Of a DNA stretch of 64,000 bases, positions 35,774-43,995 are shown piece by piece. A program made the translations under genes and the position numbers. The notes below the pieces were generated by a model that saw only the letters and a list, made by a program, of their open reading frames with translations, ran no database searches and was not told where the DNA came from. Position 1 is the stretch's first letter. The number at the start of each line of letters is the position of its first letter. Source of the stretch: Altererythrobacter sp. Root672. Its GTDB lineage: Bacteria; Pseudomonadota; Alphaproteobacteria; Sphingomonadales; Sphingomonadaceae. The stretch is from contig NZ_LMHH01000002.1 in assembly GCF_001427865.1 (NCBI RefSeq), forward strand, positions 62,001 to 126,000, in the 5' to 3' direction.

Positions 35774-36285
35774 GCGAAGTCTGCAATGTCCTGTTCCTCT
35801 GCACGGGGAACTCAGCCCGGTCGATCTTGGCGGAAGCCTTGCTTAATCGGATGGGGGAGGGACGCTTCCATGCCTTCTCGGCTGGTAGTCAGCCCAAAGG
35901 CGAGCCGCATCCCATGGCGCTCGATGTCCTCGAAAGTCATGGATTCTTAATTGACGGCATGCGTTCCAAGAGCTGGACTGAGTTCGCCGGACCAGCTGCA
36001 ATTGAAATCGATCTCATCATTACCGTCTGCGACAACGCGGCTGGTGAAAGCTGTCCTGTCTGGCCGGGGCGACCGATCACCGCGCACTGGGGCATAGAAG
36101 ACCCAGCAGCGATCGAAGGTGAGAGACAGCGCGAAGCGTTCGAACGAGCCATGCACTACCTGCACAATCGCATATCTCTGCTCGTCGCCCTCCCCATGAC
36201 AAGCATCGACGAATTGACACTGAAGTCGCGGCTTCGGGAGATCGGCCTGAGCGAAGGCGCAACCCTGGTCGCAAAGGGCTCCTAG
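35770..36285 (+). CDS. arsC: Arsenate reductase, low-molecular-weight phosphatase type
   Basis: ArsC reduces arsenate to arsenite for export. The 171-residue protein has the CX5R loop (LFLCTGNSARS) near residue 10, then AGSQPKGEPHPMAL and the cysteine pair region CDNAAGESCPVWPG that relays electrons from thioredoxin. The GTG at 35770 overlaps the arsI stop. It is of the thioredoxin-coupled rather than glutaredoxin-coupled class. Confidence 0.94.
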   Translation: MSEVCNVLFLCTGNSARSILAEALLNRMGEGRFHAFSAGSQPKGEPHPMALDVLESHGFLIDGMRSKSWTEFAGPAAIEIDLIITVCDNAAGESCPVWPGRPITAHWGIEDPAAIEGERQREAFERAMHYLHNRISLLVALPMTSIDELTLKSRLREIGLSEGATLVAKGS

Positions 36286-37352
36286 TGTCTGCTCCTTTGG
36301 AATCCGTGACGGCTACGAAGCCGGCGATTTCGACGTTCGAGCGCTATCTCTCGGTATGGGTCGGGCTCTGTATCTTCGTCGGCATCGCCTTCGGCGCAAT
36401 GATCCCCAGCGCTTTCGCTGTGATCGCCGCAGCGGAAGTCGCACAGGTCAATCTGCCGGTGGCAGTGCTGATCTGGTTGATGATCATCCCCATGCTGCTC
36501 AAGATCGATTTCAAGGCCATGCGGCAGGTGCGGCAGCACTCGCGCGGGGTCGGAGTTACGTTGTTCATCAACTGGGCCGTGAAGCCCTTCTCGATGGCTC
36601 TCCTGGCGACGGTATTCATCGGGTGGCTATTCCGTCCGCTGCTCCCTGAAGCGCAGATCGAGAGCTATATCGCCGGCCTAATCTTGCTGGCGGCCGCACC
36701 TTGCACCGCCATGGTGTTCGTCTGGTCCAACCTATGTGAAGGCGAGCCCAACTTCACCCTATCCCAAGTCGCGCTCAACGACGTCATCATGGTGTTCGCA
36801 TTTGCGCCGCTCGTCGCGTTGCTGCTGGGCGTCGCTTCAATCTCGGTGCCATGGGAAACGCTACTTCTATCGGTGGGCCTATACATCATCGTCCCGGTGG
36901 TTGTTGCCCAGCTCGTCCGGCGTCAGGTCCTCGCAAGGGGTGGAGAGGACGCCCTCTCCCGACTGCTAAATGCCCTTGGCCCGGTGTCATTGGTCGCACT
37001 ACTCACCACGCTCGTCTTGCTGTTTGCATTCCAAGGTGAGCAGATACTCGCACAGCCGCTCGTGATAGCGCTACTCGCAGTTCCCATACTCATCCAGGTC
37101 TACTTCAACGCGGGCTTGGCCTACTGGCTGTCGAGGAGGTTGGGTGTGGCGTGGTGCGTGGCCGCTCCCGCAGCGTTGATTGGCGCATCGAACTTCTTCG
37201 AGCTCGCCGTGGCTTCCGCGATTTCGTTGTTTGGGCTCAACTCCGGCGCAGCATTGGCCACTGTTGTCGGCGTTCTTGTCGAGGTGCCGGTAATGCTCTC
37301 TGTGGTGGCGATCGCGAAACGCTCGCGTGGCTGGTATGAGCGTGGAACTTAG
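36285..37352 (+). CDS. acr3: Arsenite efflux transporter Acr3
   Basis: This is a 355-residue inner-membrane arsenite carrier of the Acr3 (BART) family with ten membrane segments. The conserved cysteine is in APCTAMVFVWSNL, and the FNWAVKP-like motif reads INWAVKPFSM. It starts at a GTG sharing one base with the arsC stop and is last in the ars operon. There is no arsB, arsH or arsM. Confidence 0.95.
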   Translation: MSAPLESVTATKPAISTFERYLSVWVGLCIFVGIAFGAMIPSAFAVIAAAEVAQVNLPVAVLIWLMIIPMLLKIDFKAMRQVRQHSRGVGVTLFINWAVKPFSMALLATVFIGWLFRPLLPEAQIESYIAGLILLAAAPCTAMVFVWSNLCEGEPNFTLSQVALNDVIMVFAFAPLVALLLGVASISVPWETLLLSVGLYIIVPVVVAQLVRRQVLARGGEDALSRLLNALGPVSLVALLTTLVLLFAFQGEQILAQPLVIALLAVPILIQVYFNAGLAYWLSRRLGVAWCVAAPAALIGASNFFELAVASAISLFGLNSGAALATVVGVLVEVPVMLSVVAIAKRSRGWYERGT

Positions 37353-37511
37353 GTTGGCGAGACCTGGAAAGACGAAGTCCTACGCTTGGTCGCCACCTCG
37401 CATCCGCGTAGCGCCAATCAGACGGTGCCCTCAGCTAAATTGCCATCTGTCGGCATGAATGCGGGTCAGGACTTGTCCCGAACTGGAATTCCGTTTGAGC
37501 GCAAGGTCCGG

Positions 37512-37628
37512 CTACCTGCTAAGCAACTTCGTTCGACTTACAGATTGCCACTCTTGGCGGGCGCGCCGCACGATCTGCGATCCACCAGACATGCCCAGCG
37601 TCGCAAGGAAGGCGCGACCATAAGATCT
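37512..37628 (-). pseudogene. Relic of a second CDF transporter (C-terminal end)
   Basis: Read on the minus strand with one frameshift, this stretch gives PDLMVA, then FLATLGMSGGSQIVRRARQE, then a stop. That matches the end of the CDF gene at 21430 (PDLIVATILAGLGISGGWQI followed by MRQARRE). Only the last 40 or so codons survive, and the break lies beside the PepSY gene end, so a deletion or insertion joined the copper block to the ars operon here. The rest of the 37353-37646 gap shows nothing. Confidence 0.72.
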
Positions 37629-37646
37629 GGTCATGCTCAAGACTTT

Positions 37647-38348
37647 TCAATTGGCCAGGGCAGGGCGTGTCTGGACCCGCGCCTTGCGGCGGCGGAAGAG
37701 TAGGATGCAGCCCAACAGAGCGCCGATCAACGAGAGAACGCCGAACCCAATTACGAGTGGGTTGTGAGTGTCCTCCCGTGTCTGTGGATCCATAATGTGC
37801 AAGCCCCAGAGGAAGTCATAAATCCGCCAGTTGCCGGTGCGAAACGCGAGCACCTCCCCGGTGGTATCGTCGACGTAGACGTTGGTGCCATCGGCGAAAT
37901 GTGCTTGCCAGGCGGCGCGACCGGCCCGGAGGTCGAGCGGCTCCTCGTCCACTGGGAAGTAGGTCATCTTTTCAAGCCGGGCGTCCCCGGCAAAGGCCGC
38001 ATCGGCGATCCGCCGCGCTTCGTCCCTGAGCACAGGCGAAATCGAAGTGCCGGTTGTGGCGGAGTAGCGCCATTGTCGGCCGTCGGTTGCGGTGACTATC
38101 CATAACGGGCCGTCGGGCTGGAGAACGAGTTTAGCCTCCTGGAGCGGCTCACCGATCTTGGGCCACACTAGCCGGTCGGGTTCGAACGCAACTTTCCCGG
38201 CCTTCAAGTGGTCACCCCGTATCTCTTCGATCGGGCGAGCCACCATGACCAGGCCGGTGATGGTCCAGATCAGGATCGGGAGCGCGATCGCCCAGCCGAG
38301 CCAGATATGCCAGCGTGCGAAGCGCTGCATCATGCGTTGATGCGACAT
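37647..38348 (-). CDS. PepSY-domain membrane protein
   Basis: This is a 233-residue protein with one N-terminal membrane helix (WHIWLGWAIALPILIWTITG), a periplasmic PepSY-like region (KMTYFPVDEEPLDLRAGRAA and VYVDDTTGEVL), a WGLHIMD motif and a C-terminal helix. PepSY-type membrane proteins accompany copper and iron reduction systems. It follows copB by 43 bases on the same strand and is probably co-transcribed with copAB. Confidence 0.82.
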   Translation of the reverse strand: MSHQRMMQRFARWHIWLGWAIALPILIWTITGLVMVARPIEEIRGDHLKAGKVAFEPDRLVWPKIGEPLQEAKLVLQPDGPLWIVTATDGRQWRYSATTGTSISPVLRDEARRIADAAFAGDARLEKMTYFPVDEEPLDLRAGRAAWQAHFADGTNVYVDDTTGEVLAFRTGNWRIYDFLWGLHIMDPQTREDTHNPLVIGFGVLSLIGALLGCILLFRRRKARVQTRPALAN

Positions 38349-38391
38349 GCCCAGGTGTCCTTACGTTGTTTAGGATTCGCAGTTCGGCTCG

Positions 38392-39381
38392 TCAGAACCA
38401 GAACCGCACGCCGGCGACAAAATCGACTGTATCGGGATCTTCGCCTGCCAGTTGTGCATATCGAGCGGTATCGCCCGTCTTTTTCGACCACTCCACGCCG
38501 ACATAGGGGGCGTATTCCTTGCGGATCTCGTAGCGCAGGCGCACGCCCAACTCGAACTCCGACAGCCCTGACCCTACCCCTATGGCCGGCACGTCTTGCG
38601 CCGAGAGATTGAACTCTGCGCGAGGTTGAAGGATCAGCCGCTGGGTGATGCGTTCGTCGTAGCTGCCTTCCATCCGAGCGCTGACGTCGCCTTTGTCGGA
38701 CAGGAACAACTGGCCGGTTAGATGAAGCCAGTAGGGCGCAATACCCTCAACGCCGGCCACCGCATAGGTCAGCGACGGGTTCGGCACGATGTCATGGCGG
38801 AGCCCGACGTGCGCGTTCCAGAACGGCGAGATCGCACGAGAGTAGAGCGCCTGGACCTCTAGGTCGTCGATGGGTTCGCCGAAGGTGCCCTCTCCCTCGG
38901 TCTTGAGAAGCAGGCGATTGATGTCGCCGCCGAACCAAGCCTCGCCTTCCCATCGATAGCCATCGCCGCCTTCACGCGCTCGGTATTCGGCAAGATCGAA
39001 CAGGATCGAGGAGCCGGTGAACGTCATTTCACGAACCGCTGCCGCGCGCGCCCGTGCCATGTCCGCCGGATCGAAGATCGCATCGGCCGCATGATCTTCC
39101 GGCGGTGCAGGCGCGGGCGCCGTGCCGATTTGTGAGGAGTTGGACGGCATATCCGCCATATCGTGGCCGGAATGGTCCACTACTTCGGTGCTCGCGTTGC
39201 CTGGCGCTTCCGCCTCGTTCTCAGGCGTCGAAGGCTCGGCTGCGTCGTGTCCGGCGTGGTCGTGATTGGGCTCCGAAACCTCCGGCGTCGCAACGTTCAT
39301 TCCGGGCGTCGATGCTTGCGCCGATGCAACGCCATTCGTTGCCAGGAGCAGCAAAGCAGAGGTGAGAGAGATCGCTCTCAT
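38392..39381 (-). CDS. copB: Copper resistance outer-membrane protein CopB
   Basis: This outer-membrane protein partners the multicopper oxidase CopA in copper tolerance. The 329-residue product has a signal peptide, then a His/Met-rich region (NHDHAGHDAA; VDHSGHDMADMPSNS) that can bind copper, then a beta-barrel C-terminal domain ending in FVAGVRFWF with the terminal phenylalanine needed for outer-membrane insertion. The start at 39381 overlaps the copA stop by ATGA. Confidence 0.93.
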   Translation of the reverse strand: MRAISLTSALLLLATNGVASAQASTPGMNVATPEVSEPNHDHAGHDAAEPSTPENEAEAPGNASTEVVDHSGHDMADMPSNSSQIGTAPAPAPPEDHAADAIFDPADMARARAAAVREMTFTGSSILFDLAEYRAREGGDGYRWEGEAWFGGDINRLLLKTEGEGTFGEPIDDLEVQALYSRAISPFWNAHVGLRHDIVPNPSLTYAVAGVEGIAPYWLHLTGQLFLSDKGDVSARMEGSYDERITQRLILQPRAEFNLSAQDVPAIGVGSGLSEFELGVRLRYEIRKEYAPYVGVEWSKKTGDTARYAQLAGEDPDTVDFVAGVRFWF

Positions 39382-41135
39382 GCTGCATCCTCCTCGTGGC
39401 GCACCGTTACGACGCGGAACATGCCGGCCATCATGTGCAGCAACATGTGGCAGTGAAATGCCCAATCGCCGAGCGCGTCCGCCGTAAGGTCGAAGGAGAC
39501 CTTGCCCCCCGGTAGGACGTTGACCGTGTGCTTCACTGGATGATGGCCGGGATTGCCGGTCACGACCTCGAAGAAGTGGCCGTGCAAGTGGATCGGGTGC
39601 GGCATCATCGTGTCGTTGATGAGATTGACCCGCACGCGCTCCATGTGCCGGAAGGGAATGGGCTCTGTGCCAGTGCCGAACTGCTCGCCGTCGAACGACC
39701 ACATGAACCGTTCCATGTTGGCGGTGAGGTGGATGTCGATCTCACGCGCCGGCGTGCGCGTATCGGGATTGGGCGCGAGCGATTTCAGGTCGCGATAGGT
39801 CAGCACCCGATGCCCGACATCTTCGAGACCAGTTGGACGCTCCCCGGTTCGATCCACCGGCATTGGCGAGAGCGTCGCGACACCCGGCCCCAACTTGACC
39901 TGCGGGGCAACGGAAGGGTCGCGCATCTTCATGGAGCCGTGGTCCGTCGCAGCCATGTCATGGCCCATCGCCGAATGATCCATCCCCGGCATCTCGCTAC
40001 CGCCCGACATGTCCATGCTGCCCATCCCCATGTCCTTCATGGTGAGCAGCGGACGCTCGCGGATTTCCGGGACCGGCGCGACGAGGCCCACACGCGGTGC
40101 GAGTGTGGCGCGAACCTGGCCCGAACGGTCGATCGCCTCGGCGATCAAACCATAAGCCTGATCCGCCGTCGGCGTGACGATTACATCGTATGTCTCGGCG
40201 ATGCCGATCTGGAACTCGTCGGTCTCGATCGATTGCACGTTCTGGCCGTCGGCAGCGACAACCGTCATCGGCAAACCAGGCATCCGCACATTGAAATTGG
40301 TCATCGCCGATGCGTTGATGATCCTCAGGCGCACTCGCTCGCCGGGAGCGAACACGCCAGTCCAGTTGGCGGCGGTATCATGGCCATTGACGAGGTAATG
40401 GAAAGTCGAGCCAGTGACGTCGGAAATATCCGTGGGGTCCATTCGCATCTGCGCCCACATGCGCCGCTCAGCCCCGGATTGGTCCTTACCAGCCAGCAGA
40501 CCGGCGAGTGTCTGCCGTTGCATGTTGAAGTAGCCAGCCTGAGCCTTCAGCTTCCGCAGGATGGTATGCGGATGCAGGAAGCTCCAGTCGGCGAGGAGCA
40601 GGACATGCTCGCGGTCATACGCCACTGGATCGGGCGTCGCCGGGTCGATGACGATGGCGCCATACATGCCCATCGCTTCCTGCATGCCGGAATGGCTGTG
40701 ATACCAATAGGTGCCGGATTGCCGGACCGGGAACTCGTAGACGAAGGTCTCGCCCGGCTTAATGCCAGGAAAGCTGACGCCGGGAACGCCGTCCATCTGG
40801 AACGGCAACAGCAACCCGTGCCAGTGGATCGAACTTTCCTCGTCGAGCGTGTTCGTAACCGTGAGCCGAACCGTCTGGTTTTCCCTCAACCGGATGACGG
40901 GACCCGGAACCGTGCCGTTGATACCAACAGCGTGGCCTTGGCGTCCGCCTAGATCTATCGTGACGTGTCCGATCGTGAGCTGGATGTCATTGCCCGACAC
41001 CGTCGCCATTGGCGCTGCAAGTCCGGCGGTGCCGCTCCGCGCCCAAGTGGGAAGTGCTGCCGAGAGAGTTAGGAGACCGCCACCCAAGGCAGCGGAACGC
41101 ATCAGGCCGCGTCGGTCGAGAGAGATTGTGCGCAT
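39378..41135 (-). CDS. copA: Copper resistance multicopper oxidase CopA
   Basis: This periplasmic oxidase (585 residues) oxidises Cu(I) to less toxic Cu(II). A twin-arginine signal (RRGLMRSAALGG) shows folded export. The four copper-binding motifs are present: HWHGLLLPF, YWYHSHSGMQ, HPIHLHGHFFEV and HCHMLLHMMAGM. A methionine-rich insert (MKDMGMGSMDMSGGSEMPG and more) near residue 375 can bind several extra copper ions. It is first in copA-copB-PepSY, with an ECF promoter 31 bases upstream of the start. Confidence 0.96.
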   Translation of the reverse strand: MRTISLDRRGLMRSAALGGGLLTLSAALPTWARSGTAGLAAPMATVSGNDIQLTIGHVTIDLGGRQGHAVGINGTVPGPVIRLRENQTVRLTVTNTLDEESSIHWHGLLLPFQMDGVPGVSFPGIKPGETFVYEFPVRQSGTYWYHSHSGMQEAMGMYGAIVIDPATPDPVAYDREHVLLLADWSFLHPHTILRKLKAQAGYFNMQRQTLAGLLAGKDQSGAERRMWAQMRMDPTDISDVTGSTFHYLVNGHDTAANWTGVFAPGERVRLRIINASAMTNFNVRMPGLPMTVVAADGQNVQSIETDEFQIGIAETYDVIVTPTADQAYGLIAEAIDRSGQVRATLAPRVGLVAPVPEIRERPLLTMKDMGMGSMDMSGGSEMPGMDHSAMGHDMAATDHGSMKMRDPSVAPQVKLGPGVATLSPMPVDRTGERPTGLEDVGHRVLTYRDLKSLAPNPDTRTPAREIDIHLTANMERFMWSFDGEQFGTGTEPIPFRHMERVRVNLINDTMMPHPIHLHGHFFEVVTGNPGHHPVKHTVNVLPGGKVSFDLTADALGDWAFHCHMLLHMMAGMFRVVTVRHEEDAA

Positions 41136-41165
41136 GACTTCCAGCGGTTTCGGGGACTGTTAATG

Positions 41166-41193
41166 CCCATACGCAGCCCAGCGCAGCATCCCT
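41166..41193 (-). promoter_or_regulatory. ECF-type promoter of copA-copB
   Basis: On the minus strand AGGGAT-N11-CTGCGTATGGG lies 31 bases before copA. It matches element for element two other sites at 42503 and 42557, with identical spacing. Confidence 0.72.
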
Positions 41194-41199
41194 TGGAAT

Positions 41200-41763
41200 T
41201 TAGACGCCCAGCATTTCCCGCAGCTTAGCACGGGCACGGTAGAGCCGGGTCTCGACTGTCTTCTCGCTGATGCCGAGCAACTCGGCCGTTTCGACCTGGT
41301 TGAGGCCATCGATCGTTCGGATCAGCAGAACCTCCCTTAAGCGTGCAGGCAGCTTCGCTATTGCCGCGGTTACCTTCGCAAGTTCGGCTCGATCGGCGGC
41401 TTGCACGTCAGCGGGGGCTGCAGTGTCTGACGCTGCCAAGGCTTCCTCCAGGGGGGCGGCGCGGGTGAAGAAAGATCGCACTGCGCGGCGTCGCGCCCAG
41501 TCACGGCACTTGTTAAGGGCAATCCGCTTGATCCAAGCGGCAAAGGGCCGATCTCTGTCGTAGCGGTTTAGCGCTGCGAATGCCGCGACAAAGGCTTCCT
41601 GTGTGATGTCCAGCGCCTCGTCGGGATTGTTGGTGGTGGCACGGACCAAGCGAAAGACAGCTTCTCGATGTCGATCCAGCAATTCGCGATAGGCTTCTTG
41701 ACGCCCGGCACGCGCCAAGTCCGCAAGTTCTGCATCACTGGCGGCCGACAGCGCCAGTTTCAC
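41200..41763 (-). CDS. ECF sigma factor, CnrH-like
   Basis: This 187-residue extracytoplasmic-function sigma factor has region 2 (VRATTNNPDEALDITQEAFV, then AAFAALNRYD) and region 4 (LPARLREVLLIRTIDGLNQV, then TAELLGISEKTVETRLYRAR). It is the last gene of a three-gene operon with a membrane anti-sigma factor and a CnrX-like sensor, the order found in cnrYXH of Cupriavidus. Conserved promoter motifs before this operon, copA and copC are its probable targets. Naming after CnrH is by arrangement, not by metal. Confidence 0.88.
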   Translation of the reverse strand: MKLALSAASDAELADLARAGRQEAYRELLDRHREAVFRLVRATTNNPDEALDITQEAFVAAFAALNRYDRDRPFAAWIKRIALNKCRDWARRRAVRSFFTRAAPLEEALAASDTAAPADVQAADRAELAKVTAAIAKLPARLREVLLIRTIDGLNQVETAELLGISEKTVETRLYRARAKLREMLGV

Positions 41764-42200
41764 GGCTTGTCTGGAGTCAGGGCCTTGACCACGGTGCTGT
41801 CGAACCGAGCAGCCTGCTCGGGCGTCAGCACGGCTCGCATGGCGAATAGATGCTCCAACGTTTCCTTTTGCAGCTCACCCATGAGGTGGTGAGTGTGATC
41901 GATGGCGGCGGTGACCTGCGGACCGTAGCCGTGCTCGCTTTCAATTGCCGCGGCGAGATGGGCGTTCGCCGCTTGCATCTCCAGTTCAAGAGCCTTTCGG
42001 CGAACGGCGAAGCGCTGCTCGATGACCTCGATCTTGGCTTCCTGCGCCGCATCGAGCTTCAATTCCTCGTGCAGCAGCGCGTGCAGCTCGGTTTCGCTCC
42101 GCTGCCTCGAATCGAATATTGTCCGTCCGGCAAAGACCCCGGTGACCGCCGCGAGGATTGTGACGATCGCCACCAAAACCAGCCGCTTGCCCCAATTCAC
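41760..42200 (-). CDS. CnrX-like periplasmic metal sensor
   Basis: This is a 146-residue protein with one N-terminal membrane anchor and a four-helix periplasmic domain of the metal-resistance (CnrX/CpxP-like) type. His40, His44, Glu61, His117 and Met121 occur at exactly the relative spacing of the CnrX metal ligands (His42, His46, Glu63, His119, Met123). Metal binding should loosen the membrane anti-sigma factor. It overlaps both neighbours by ATGA. Its place among copper genes suggests copper sensing, but the ligand set is that of a Ni/Co sensor. Confidence 0.87.
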   Translation of the reverse strand: MNWGKRLVLVAIVTILAAVTGVFAGRTIFDSRQRSETELHALLHEELKLDAAQEAKIEVIEQRFAVRRKALELEMQAANAHLAAAIESEHGYGPQVTAAIDHTHHLMGELQKETLEHLFAMRAVLTPEQAARFDSTVVKALTPDKP

Positions 42201-42475
42201 GGATGAACCGCCAACAAGGTCGAAGGTGCGAGCGCGTTGTCTGCTGCAAAGGGCGATAAGGGATGGGCCGCTGCGGGCGTGCCCCCGGCGAGGCCGCCTC
42301 CCGCAACTCCCAGAACCAGCGCGAACGCGGCTGCGATGCCCATTAGGCGCCGTCCGCTGACCGCGTCCTGCCGAACACGAACAAGACCGGCGAACACGGC
42401 GTCGTCGATCGTGTCGAGCCCCGGAGGGACCGGCATTTCGCTGAGACGGCGAAGGGACAGATCGAGGTCGTGCAT
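42197..42475 (-). CDS. Membrane anti-sigma factor, CnrY-like
   Basis: This 92-residue protein has a short cytoplasmic N-terminus (HDLDLSLRRLSEMPVP) suited to binding a sigma factor, one membrane helix (GIAAAFALVLGVAGGGLAGG) and a short periplasmic tail that could touch the CnrX-like sensor. The sequence alone is not distinctive. The call relies on the operon order anti-sigma, sensor, sigma. The ATG at 42475 has TTGGAG upstream. Confidence 0.75.
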   Translation of the reverse strand: MHDLDLSLRRLSEMPVPPGLDTIDDAVFAGLVRVRQDAVSGRRLMGIAAAFALVLGVAGGGLAGGTPAAAHPLSPFAADNALAPSTLLAVHP

Positions 42476-42502
42476 GGATAAGGTCTCCAATGTCTTCGCG
42501 TT

Positions 42503-42530
42503 CCTATACGCAGTCGGTCGCTCGATCCCT
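42503..42530 (-). promoter_or_regulatory. ECF-type promoter of the CnrYXH-like operon
   Basis: On the minus strand AGGGAT-N11-CTGCGTATAGG ends 27 bases before the anti-sigma gene, implying autoregulation by its own sigma factor. Confidence 0.72.
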
Positions 42531-42556
42531 CAGGGAAAATTCCGTGCGAGATTTTG

Positions 42557-42583
42557 AGGGGCGGCTCTCCCCGCCGCGTATTG
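42557..42583 (+). promoter_or_regulatory. ECF-type promoter of copC-copD
   Basis: AGGGGC-N11-CCGCGTATTG on the plus strand, 30 bases before copC, has the same spacing as the two minus-strand copies and differs from them by few bases. It stands back to back with the CnrYXH-like promoter. Confidence 0.65.
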
Positions 42584-42613
42584 CACCATGGCACGCCCCC
42601 AAGGAGACACCCC

Positions 42614-42997
42614 ATGCGTATCCGTATCCTCACCCTCGCATTCGCAGCGCTTGCGCTCGGTGCCCCCCAGATCGCCAGCGCACACACCGAGCTCGTCTCG
42701 ACGATACCGGCCGCCAATGCACGGGTCGCCAGCCCAACCAAGATCGAGCTTCATTTCGAGGAGCCGATTGTCGGCAGTACTGCGCGCGCCGAAATCGCGA
42801 TGACCGGCATGCCGGGCACGGCCAGCCACGACCCGACGGCAGTCACGGGATTCACCTCGCAAATGAGCAAGGACAAGAAGACCATGACACTGCAACTGCG
42901 GCACGCACTCGCGGCGGGGACCTACAAGGTTACTTGGTCAGCTGCGGGCGCAGACTCACATCGCGCCGGCGGCAACTTCAGCTTCACTGTGCGCTAG
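42614..42997 (+). CDS. copC: Periplasmic copper-binding protein CopC
   Basis: CopC (127 residues) binds Cu(II) in the periplasm. The signal peptide ends in QIASA, leaving mature HTELVST with the N-terminal histidine that forms the copper brace, and DSHRAGGNFSF supplies the other Asp and His ligands. This is the Cu(II)-only form, without the methionine-rich Cu(I) site. The ATG at 42614 follows AAGGAGA. copD begins five bases after it. Confidence 0.92.
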   Translation: MRIRILTLAFAALALGAPQIASAHTELVSTIPAANARVASPTKIELHFEEPIVGSTARAEIAMTGMPGTASHDPTAVTGFTSQMSKDKKTMTLQLRHALAAGTYKVTWSAAGADSHRAGGNFSFTVR

Positions 42998-43001
42998 GGC
43001 G

Positions 43002-43934
43002 ATGGATTATGTGCCCGTCATCGTCATCAGGTTCGCGCTTTACGCCGGCCTGTTGGCGCTGGCGGGCCTGACCGCGTTTTCCCTATATGCTTTGACCCCT
43101 CAGGAGCGCGCCTCGGGCATATTGCCGTTAGAGAAGCCTGCCCTGGCCTTGTCGCTGATCGGACTACTACTGTCCTGGGTCGGCATGTTCGCACTCGTCG
43201 CGTCAATGACAGGTTCCAGCCTCTTGGCGATCGATGGTGCCGTGCTGCGTGAAGTGGTCAGCGAGACCGCGATCGGAACTGCGTGGATCGTCCGCATGGC
43301 GGCCATGACCGCCGCCGTGGCGTCTGCTGTCGCTCTCGGCTGGAAGCCTCGGGCCGCGCGCCTCTTCCTCCTCGTATCGGTGTCCGTTGCAATCGCCACA
43401 CTGGTCTGGACCGGACACGCCGGCGCCACCGAAGGTTGGACCGGAACAGCACATAGAGTTAGCGACATCGTCCACATGCTGGCGGCAGCGACTTGGATTG
43501 GCGGCCTCGCAGCCTTTGCCTGGTTGTTGTTCCCGTCGATGGCAACGCCATCGGAAGCGCGGCTGGTTACGAGCCATCGCGCCCTGGAACAGTTCGCTCG
43601 TGTCGGGACAATAGCCGTTGGGCTTATCTTGGCGACCGGGATCGTCAACAGTCTCGTCCTGTTGGGCCTTGCTGACCTGGGCCAATTGATGGGTTCGCCC
43701 TACGGGCAGCTCCTCCTCGCCAAGCTCGGCCTATTTGCGGCCATGCTGATTCTCGCTGCTGCGAACAGGTGGCGTCTCACGCCAGCTCTCGGCGAGGCAA
43801 TCCGCACTCGCGACGTTGCAGCGGCGGTCCGTGACCTGCGAAAGAGCCTGGCGCTTGAAGGGGCGGCCTCGGTCGGGATCCTCGGTCTAGTGGCCTGGCT
43901 CGGGACGCTGGAACCACCTGGACCAATGGCGTGA
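43002..43934 (+). CDS. copD: Copper resistance membrane protein CopD
   Basis: This is a 310-residue inner-membrane protein with eight helices and the family motifs [40 protein letters not shown] and [15 protein letters not shown], where the histidines are thought to guide copper. CopD works with CopC, probably moving copper inward for cuproenzymes. It is co-transcribed with copC. Confidence 0.92.
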   Translation: MDYVPVIVIRFALYAGLLALAGLTAFSLYALTPQERASGILPLEKPALALSLIGLLLSWVGMFALVASMTGSSLLAIDGAVLREVVSETAIGTAWIVRMAAMTAAVASAVALGWKPRAARLFLLVSVSVAIATLVWTGHAGATEGWTGTAHRVSDIVHMLAAATWIGGLAAFAWLLFPSMATPSEARLVTSHRALEQFARVGTIAVGLILATGIVNSLVLLGLADLGQLMGSPYGQLLLAKLGLFAAMLILAAANRWRLTPALGEAIRTRDVAAAVRDLRKSLALEGAASVGILGLVAWLGTLEPPGPMA

Positions 43935-43995
43935 GAATGGTTGTGCTACCCGCCCTGGCGGTCGGCATCGCAAGTCGCATCTGAAAGGAACGGGC

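Noticed and set aside
37386-37703. Plus-strand open frame of 105 codons between acr3 and the PepSY gene
   Set aside because: It has no family resemblance or ribosome site, and it runs antisense across the CDF relic and the end of the PepSY gene.
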